From: Ardenticatenaceae bacterium
GTDB lineage: Bacteria > Chloroflexota > Anaerolineae > Promineifilales > Promineifilaceae
Direction: 5' to 3'
Assembly (NCBI GenBank): GCA_020634215.1
Contig: JACKCD010000018.1
Span: forward strand, 1-64,000
DNA: 64,000 nucleotides
A program made the position numbers and the translations under genes. This document shows positions 59,323 to 64,000 of this stretch, piece by piece (position 1 is the first letter of the stretch; each line of letters starts with the position of its first letter). A model generated the notes under the pieces. It saw only the letters and a list, made by a program, of their open reading frames with translations, made no database searches and was not told where the DNA came from.

Positions 59323-62292
59323 ATGAACCGTTTTTGGCGTGTTGGGTTGGCTTTTATTTGGCTGCTCACCTCAATTTGGCCCTCAAGCACAACGGCCGTT
59401 TTTGCATCCCAGCAAACTCCCACGGCCAACGAACTGCTGGCTTCCATGAGCGTGGCCGAGCGGGTGGGTCAGCTTTTCCTGGTCACATTTGAGGGAGACA
59501 TGGCACCCAGCGACAGCGACATTGCCGACCTCATTCTCAACTACCGCGTGGGTGGGGTGATGCTGCGGCCGACGAGCAACAACGTTACTGGCTATGGCAA
59601 CCCCGGCGACACGCCGCGCCAGGTAGCGGAACTCATTAATGATTTACAGCGGCTGGCACTGCTGGGAGAATCAACGGCCGTTTCTGACACCGACACCCTG
59701 GGCAGCGAAGCCGTACCGCCTACCGCCGTACCCAGTGCCCTGCAAACCCCGCTGCCGCTGCTGATTGGGATGGCGCATGAAGGGGACGGGCCGCCGTATA
59801 CCACCTTGTTTAACGGGCTGAGCCAATTGCCCAACAATATGGCAATTGGGGCGACGTGGCAGCCGAAAATGGCGCAGCAGGTGGGGCAGGTTGTGGGGCG
59901 GGAATTAACGGCCGTTGGTGTTAACATGCTCTTTGGCCCCACGCTCGACGTGCTGGAAAACCCTGACCCTGCCAGCCGCAGCGACCTGGGTACCCGCGTT
60001 TTTGGCGGCGACCCGTACTGGGTGGGGCAAATGGGCAGTGCCTACACCAGCGGCGTTCACGAGGGCAGCCGCAACCGCATGGCCGTGGTTGCCACCCATT
60101 TCCCTGGCAACGGCAGCAGCGACCGCCCCGTTGAGGAAGAAGTGCCCACCGTCCGTAAATCACTGGAGCAACTGAAGCAAATTGAGTTGGCACCCTTCTT
60201 TGCCGTCACCGGGCAGGCAAAAAGCCCCACCGCCACTGTAGATGCTTTGTTGACCACCCACATTCGCTACCAGGGCTTCCAGGGCAACATCCGTGCCACC
60301 ACCGCTCCCGTCAGCTTTGACCCGCAGGCACTGTCCGCATTGATGTCGCTGGAGGAGATGGGGAGTTGGCGTGCCAATGGCGGCATTATCGTTTCCGATT
60401 CGCTGGGCGTGCGCTCCGTGGAGCGGTTTTACGACGATACCGAGCAGGAATTTCGCCCCCGACTGGTGGCAAAAGATGCGCTGCTGGCGGGTAACGATTT
60501 GCTTTATCTGTCTGACTTTGCTTTAGGCGATGCCCCGTACAGCGAGCAGTTGGCAAATATCAAGGACACGATTCTCTGGTTTCGGGAAAAGTATGACACT
60601 GATGTCTCGTTTCAGCAGCGGGTTGACGAGGCGTTGCTGCACATTTTGCAGCTTAAGCTGCGGCTCTATGGCGGCAATTTCACCCCTGAAAATGTGCTGG
60701 TTGACCCGGCGGCGGCGCGGCCACAGGAGGCGACGGGTGGGCTGATGTTTGAACTGGCGCAAACGGCCGTTACTCTCATCTCCCCCAGCCCGGCCGAATT
60801 TAGCGAACGGCTTGCCAGCCCCCCCAGCGCCAACGAAACGCTGCTCATTTTTACCGACGTGCGCCAAACGCAGCCGTGTGATGTTTGTGACCCGCAGCCC
60901 TACATCAGTGAAACGGCCCTGCAAGAGCGGATGCTGGCGCTGTATGGCCCTACGGCCAGCAATCAGCTCACGCCAGGGCAGATCCACAGCTACTCTTTTG
61001 CCGATCTCAACGACTTTTTGGCGGCCACGCCGGAAGAACTGCTGCCCACCGTCCCCATCTCGCCTACCTTGACACCAGAGGCCACTTCGGAACAGCCCGA
61101 AGCAACGGCCGTTCCTTCCACGCCCGCTCTCATCCAGTCCCAAATTGAGCAGGCCGACTGGATCATCTTTGCCGCGCTTGACCTGAACGACCCTGATAAC
61201 GCCCTGACCAACTTTTTGGCACAGCGACCCGATATTGTCAGTAAGACCCGCGTCATTGTCTTTGCCTACAACGCCCCCTACTATCTCGACACCACCGAGA
61301 TCAGCAAGCTGACGGCCTATTTTGGCATTTACAGCAAAATTGACCCCTTTATAGATGCCTCGGTGCGGGCACTGTTTTTGGAGTCACCGCTTTCAGGTGC
61401 CTCCCCTGTCAATATTGATAGCGTCAACTATACGTTGTTTGAGCAAACCCAGCCTGACCCCGAACAGGTCATTGAACTGTTTATTGTAACGGATACCGGC
61501 AGCGCTGAATCGCCCCCCGGCGAAGCTCCGCTGGATGCCTCGATTGGCGAAACGCTGCATTTGCAAACGGGCATCATTCGAGACCGCAACGGCAACCCGG
61601 TGCCGGATGGGACGACGGTGCGCTTTGAGCAGCGGGATTTGGTGCAGGAAGCGACGACCATCATTGAGGAGGTGGCAACGGTGGATGGAGTGGCGCAGCT
61701 TGATTATGTGCTGCCGGAGCGCACGCGGGACGGTCGAATTCGGATAACGGCCGTTTCTGCCCCGGCCTTGCAATCACAGCAGGTAGATATTGCCATTGGC
61801 GAGGCCGCTTCGGTATCCATTATCACCCCGACAAATGCCCCGACCGCTACGCCCACCACCACACCGACCGAAACGCCGTCTCCCACGGCCACGCCATCGT
61901 CCACGGCAACGGCCGTTCCGCCCACCGCCACCGCCACCCCGGTGGTGCCCCCGCCTGAACCCGGCTTCCGCGTGGACTTATCTGAAATTCAAATGCTGAT
62001 TGCTCTGAGCTTTGGCACCGTCCTGCTGGGTAGCCTGGGCGTATGGTTGGCCTTTCAGCGGCAGCTTTCGCTGGCCGATTATTTTGGCTGGCCGCTATGG
62101 GGAATCATTGGCGGGCTGCTGGCCTATCTCTATTTGGTCTTTGGCCTGCCGGGAACGGCCGGTTTGCTTTCCCTTGGCAGTTGGGGGGCACTGCTTGTTA
62201 CGTTAGTGGGTGGGGTGCCCGGTCTGCTGCTTTATTTTCTCACCCATCGCTTGCCAATAAACCAGCGTTTGGGGAGCCAGCAACAATCATGA
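59323..62292 (+). CDS. Secreted glycoside hydrolase family 3-like protein with membrane tail
   Basis: A 989-residue exported protein with a signal peptide (VGLAFIWLLTSIWPSSTTAVFA). A GH3 N-terminal domain (~35-400) follows, with LASMSVAERVGQLFLVTFEG, FGPTLDVLENPDPASRSD, VVATHFPGNGSS and the candidate nucleophile Asp in GGIIVSDSLGVRS. These fit beta-N-acetylhexosaminidases of the NagZ type that act on muropeptides. A mixed alpha/beta region, a bacterial Ig-like stretch (~755-855), a Thr/Pro linker and three to four membrane helices complete it. The start at 59323 gives a proper signal peptide; an upstream TTG at 59242 does not. Its stop overlaps the next start (ATGA). Confidence 0.85.
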   Translation: MNRFWRVGLAFIWLLTSIWPSSTTAVFASQQTPTANELLASMSVAERVGQLFLVTFEGDMAPSDSDIADLILNYRVGGVMLRPTSNNVTGYGNPGDTPRQVAELINDLQRLALLGESTAVSDTDTLGSEAVPPTAVPSALQTPLPLLIGMAHEGDGPPYTTLFNGLSQLPNNMAIGATWQPKMAQQVGQVVGRELTAVGVNMLFGPTLDVLENPDPASRSDLGTRVFGGDPYWVGQMGSAYTSGVHEGSRNRMAVVATHFPGNGSSDRPVEEEVPTVRKSLEQLKQIELAPFFAVTGQAKSPTATVDALLTTHIRYQGFQGNIRATTAPVSFDPQALSALMSLEEMGSWRANGGIIVSDSLGVRSVERFYDDTEQEFRPRLVAKDALLAGNDLLYLSDFALGDAPYSEQLANIKDTILWFREKYDTDVSFQQRVDEALLHILQLKLRLYGGNFTPENVLVDPAAARPQEATGGLMFELAQTAVTLISPSPAEFSERLASPPSANETLLIFTDVRQTQPCDVCDPQPYISETALQERMLALYGPTASNQLTPGQIHSYSFADLNDFLAATPEELLPTVPISPTLTPEATSEQPEATAVPSTPALIQSQIEQADWIIFAALDLNDPDNALTNFLAQRPDIVSKTRVIVFAYNAPYYLDTTEISKLTAYFGIYSKIDPFIDASVRALFLESPLSGASPVNIDSVNYTLFEQTQPDPEQVIELFIVTDTGSAESPPGEAPLDASIGETLHLQTGIIRDRNGNPVPDGTTVRFEQRDLVQEATTIIEEVATVDGVAQLDYVLPERTRDGRIRITAVSAPALQSQQVDIAIGEAASVSIITPTNAPTATPTTTPTETPSPTATPSSTATAVPPTATATPVVPPPEPGFRVDLSEIQMLIALSFGTVLLGSLGVWLAFQRQLSLADYFGWPLWGIIGGLLAYLYLVFGLPGTAGLLSLGSWGALLVTLVGGVPGLLLYFLTHRLPINQRLGSQQQS

Positions 62293-62669
62293 CGGAAGAG
62301 AAAAAAAACGGCCGTAAACAGCTTGGCAAATGGGGCGAAGCAGTGGCGGCACACCATTTGGAGGCCAAAGGGTATGCCATTGTGGCGCGGAACTGGCGTT
62401 GCCGCCACGGCGAAATTGATTTGGTGGCGCAGACCGGGGAAGAACTGGTGTTTGTCGAGGTCAAAACGCGGCGCGGGCGCGGCTTTGGCACGCCAGAAGA
62501 AGGGGTGACACCCCACAAGCTGCGAAAGCTGTTTGAACTGGGACAACATTACCTGCTGGCGCATGATTTGGATGATGTGGCCTGGCGGGTGGATCTGGTG
62601 GCAGTGGAGCTTGACAGCCGGGGGAAGCTGCTGCGCTGTGAGCATGTGCCGAATATTGGGTTTTGGTAA
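62289..62669 (+). CDS. YraN/UPF0102-family putative endonuclease
   Basis: A 126-residue protein of the YraN family, which has a restriction-nuclease-like fold. The family landmarks are clear: GKWGEAVAAHHLEAKGYAIVARNWRCRHGEIDLVA, then ELVFVEVKTRRGRGFG, giving the E...D...ExK metal site. The biological role is unsettled; it is often linked to DNA processing. Its ATG lies within the ATGA overlap with the GH3-type gene, so the two are translationally coupled. One palindrome falls in the first ten codons, read as the peptide NGR. Confidence 0.93.
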   Translation: MTEEKKNGRKQLGKWGEAVAAHHLEAKGYAIVARNWRCRHGEIDLVAQTGEELVFVEVKTRRGRGFGTPEEGVTPHKLRKLFELGQHYLLAHDLDDVAWRVDLVAVELDSRGKLLRCEHVPNIGFW

Positions 62670-62689
62670 AATGGGTTGCTGTTTTTATT

Positions 62690-62752
62690 TCACGCAAAGG
62701 CGCAAAGACGCAAAGGGGTTCTATCTTTGCGTCTTTGCGCCTTTGCGTGAGC
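62690..62752. repeat. Stutter inverted repeat (CGCAAAG / CTTTGCG type), second copy
   Basis: CACGCAAAGGCGCAAAGACG on the left pairs with CGTCTTTGCGCCTTTGCGTG on the right almost perfectly over ~25 bp. It fills the gap between the YraN gene and miaA and resembles 46573-46650. Confidence 0.85.
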
Positions 62753-62760
62753 CATGATCC

Positions 62761-63684
62761 ATGTCAGGAGAGGTTTGTGTCCCGCTGCTGGTGCTGGTGG
62801 GGCCAACGGCTGTTGGCAAAACGGCGCTGTCGCTGCGGCTGGCGCAGCAGTTTGGCGGGGAAATTATTTCGGCCGATTCCCGTTTGTTTTATCGCGGTAT
62901 GGACATTGGCACAGCCAAGCCGACGGCGGCGGAGCAGGCGCAAGTGCCGCACCATTTAATTGACCTGTGTGCGCCGGATGAGACGGTGACGCTGGGGACG
63001 TACCAGCAGTTGGCGTATGGAGTGATTGAGCGGGTGGCGGGAAACGGCCGTTTGCCTCTCCTCGTTGGCGGCACTGGACAATATGTGCAGGCGGTAGTGG
63101 AAGGGTGGGGCATTCCCCGCGTGGCTCCCCAGCCGGAACTGCGGCAAGCATTGGAAACATTGGGGGGTGAGGAGCTGGCGCGGTGGCTGGCCGCCTTAGA
63201 CCCCGAAGCCGCCGCCAAAATTGACCCGCGCAACGTGCGCCGTGTCGTTCGCGCCCTGGAAGTGACGCTGGTCGCCGGCCGACCCATCTCCGACATCCAG
63301 CGCAAAAATCCCCCCCCGTATGACATTTGTTTGATCGGCCTGCACCGCGACCGGGAGTCGCTTTACCGGCGGATTGATGCCCGTGTTGACCAGATGATGG
63401 CCGACGGGCTATTGGAAGAAGTCGTGGGGCTGCGGGCGCAAGGGTACGACGAGCCGCTGGCGGCGATGAGTGGGCTGGGGTATCGGCAGCTTTTGGCGCA
63501 CCTGCGCGGCGAGCTGACGCTGGCGGAGGCGGTGGAGCGGATCAAGTTTGAGACCCACCGCTTTGCCCGGCAGCAGGCGACCTGGTTTCGGCTGGATGAC
63601 CCGCAGATTGCTTGGTTTGATATGGATGGGGTGGGGGTGGAAACGGCCGTTGTGGATCATGTGGCTAATTGGTTAGCAGGATGA
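62761..63684 (+). CDS. miaA: tRNA dimethylallyltransferase MiaA
   Basis: An enzyme that transfers a dimethylallyl group to A37 of tRNAs that read codons starting with U. The 307-residue protein has the P-loop VGPTAVGKTALSLRLAQ, the conserved ISADSRLFYRGMDIGTAKPT and HHLIDL motifs, LLVGGTGQYVQAV, and RKNPPPYDICLIGL. The C-terminal RFARQQATWFR motif is the usual tRNA-contact signature. Its length is normal. The ATG at 62761 begins immediately after a stutter-type inverted repeat. hfq and mutL, common partners elsewhere, are absent. Confidence 0.97.
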   Translation: MSGEVCVPLLVLVGPTAVGKTALSLRLAQQFGGEIISADSRLFYRGMDIGTAKPTAAEQAQVPHHLIDLCAPDETVTLGTYQQLAYGVIERVAGNGRLPLLVGGTGQYVQAVVEGWGIPRVAPQPELRQALETLGGEELARWLAALDPEAAAKIDPRNVRRVVRALEVTLVAGRPISDIQRKNPPPYDICLIGLHRDRESLYRRIDARVDQMMADGLLEEVVGLRAQGYDEPLAAMSGLGYRQLLAHLRGELTLAEAVERIKFETHRFARQQATWFRLDDPQIAWFDMDGVGVETAVVDHVANWLAG

Positions 63685-63741
63685 CGACGGACGACAGACG
63701 ACGGATAAGTGGTCTGTGGCCTGTCGTCGGTGGTCTTTTTT
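63684..63741 (+). terminator. Terminator-like stutter repeat after miaA
   Basis: Tandem GACGACGGACGACAGACG on the left and CTGTCGTCGGTGG on the right can pair, and TTTTTT follows. It combines the stutter-repeat style with a proper T-tract. Confidence 0.7.
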
Positions 63742-63807
63742 GACATTGCCTTTAATCCTGCTAAAATTGTCCTGCTTTGCAAAACTGTTTCATAATGTGG
63801 GACAAAC

Positions 63808-64000
63808 ATGTCAACGGTTCAATCCATTGAGCGGGCTTTTGCGATTTTGCAGGTGGTGGCGGCACATCCAGACGGGGTGGGGGTAACGGCCGTTTCCCAG
63901 CAAGTTGAGATGCACAAAAGCACCGTTTCCCGCCTGTTGGCAACGTTGGAAGGGGTGGGCGCGGTGGCGCGGCTGCCAGAAAGCAACCTGTTCCGGATAG
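63808..64000 (+). CDS. IclR-family transcription regulator, N-terminal part (cut by window end)
   Basis: The first 64 codons of a winged-helix regulator: MSTVQSIERAFAILQVVAAH, then GVGVTAVSQQVEMHKSTVSR, then LLATLEGVGAVARLPESNLF. This is the standard IclR HTH start. The effector domain lies beyond the window, so its ligand is unknown. CATAAT at 63791-63796 is a possible -10, only 11 bases before the ATG, which would leave a leader of about 5 bases and no ribosome binding site. One AACGGCCGTT palindrome encodes TAVS inside the HTH. Confidence 0.85.
   Translation, partial: MSTVQSIERAFAILQVVAAHPDGVGVTAVSQQVEMHKSTVSRLLATLEGVGAVARLPESNLFRI

Overview
The window looks like a chromosomal segment of a filamentous Chloroflexota (Anaerolineae/Promineofilum-like) bacterium. 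This is inferred from gene style: large STAND NTPases with TPRs, secreted proteins ending in a YLPV-type tail, SdrD/CARDB multidomain proteins, and intergenic imperfect inverted repeats. No rRNA, tRNA or CRISPR array was seen. The most conspicuous DNA feature is a palindrome, AACGGCCGTT, that recurs about 97 times (ACGGCCGT core, counted by eye) in genes of both strands and in spacers. About one would be expected by chance.

Region 1 (1-31 kb) is mostly housekeeping. It holds the tail of a Calx-beta secreted protein, a REC-GAF-PAS-cyclase, recF, an operon of sppA / DUF4350-PPC protein / OmpR-type regulator / sulfatase-fold protein, lgt, purB, sucAB, two MFS transporters, a sulfite-oxidase-like molybdoprotein, a low-GC AlbA_2 protein, a TesA-like lipoprotein overlapping a YbbP-like ABC permease, a YHYH lipoprotein, a Tat lipoprotein intradiol dioxygenase, and a Ser/Thr kinase fused to a STAND ATPase and TPRs.

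Region 2 (31-56 kb) is accessory. It contains three paralogous SARP-type (winged helix + BTAD) regulators fused to STAND/NB-ARC or NACHT ATPases. One is NACHT plus a multi-pass membrane domain, and one is split by an insertion sequence. On the opposite strand lie an SdrD/CARDB membrane protein, a VHL-beta-domain protein with a leukocidin-like C-terminal part, a 41-residue hydrophobic peptide, a metallophosphoesterase and a GNAT-like protein. These five minus-strand genes share one promoter design: two TGCTGACG repeats 11 bp apart (the upstream half is degenerate at two of the five sites), exactly 9 bp, then a TAnnnT -10. That is the geometry expected for SARP activators, so I infer a SARP regulon with adjacent regulators. 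The same region has a HEXXH metallopeptidase, a Met-Pro micro-ORF with an ideal ribosome binding site, two insertion sequences, a duplicated membrane-protein gene (one copy broken three ways), and a ribbon-helix-helix gene with the remnant of an HNH nuclease.

Region 3 (56-64 kb) returns to housekeeping: two S41 C-terminal processing proteases, a secreted GH3-type protein, a YraN-family nuclease, miaA and the start of an IclR-family regulator cut by the window end.
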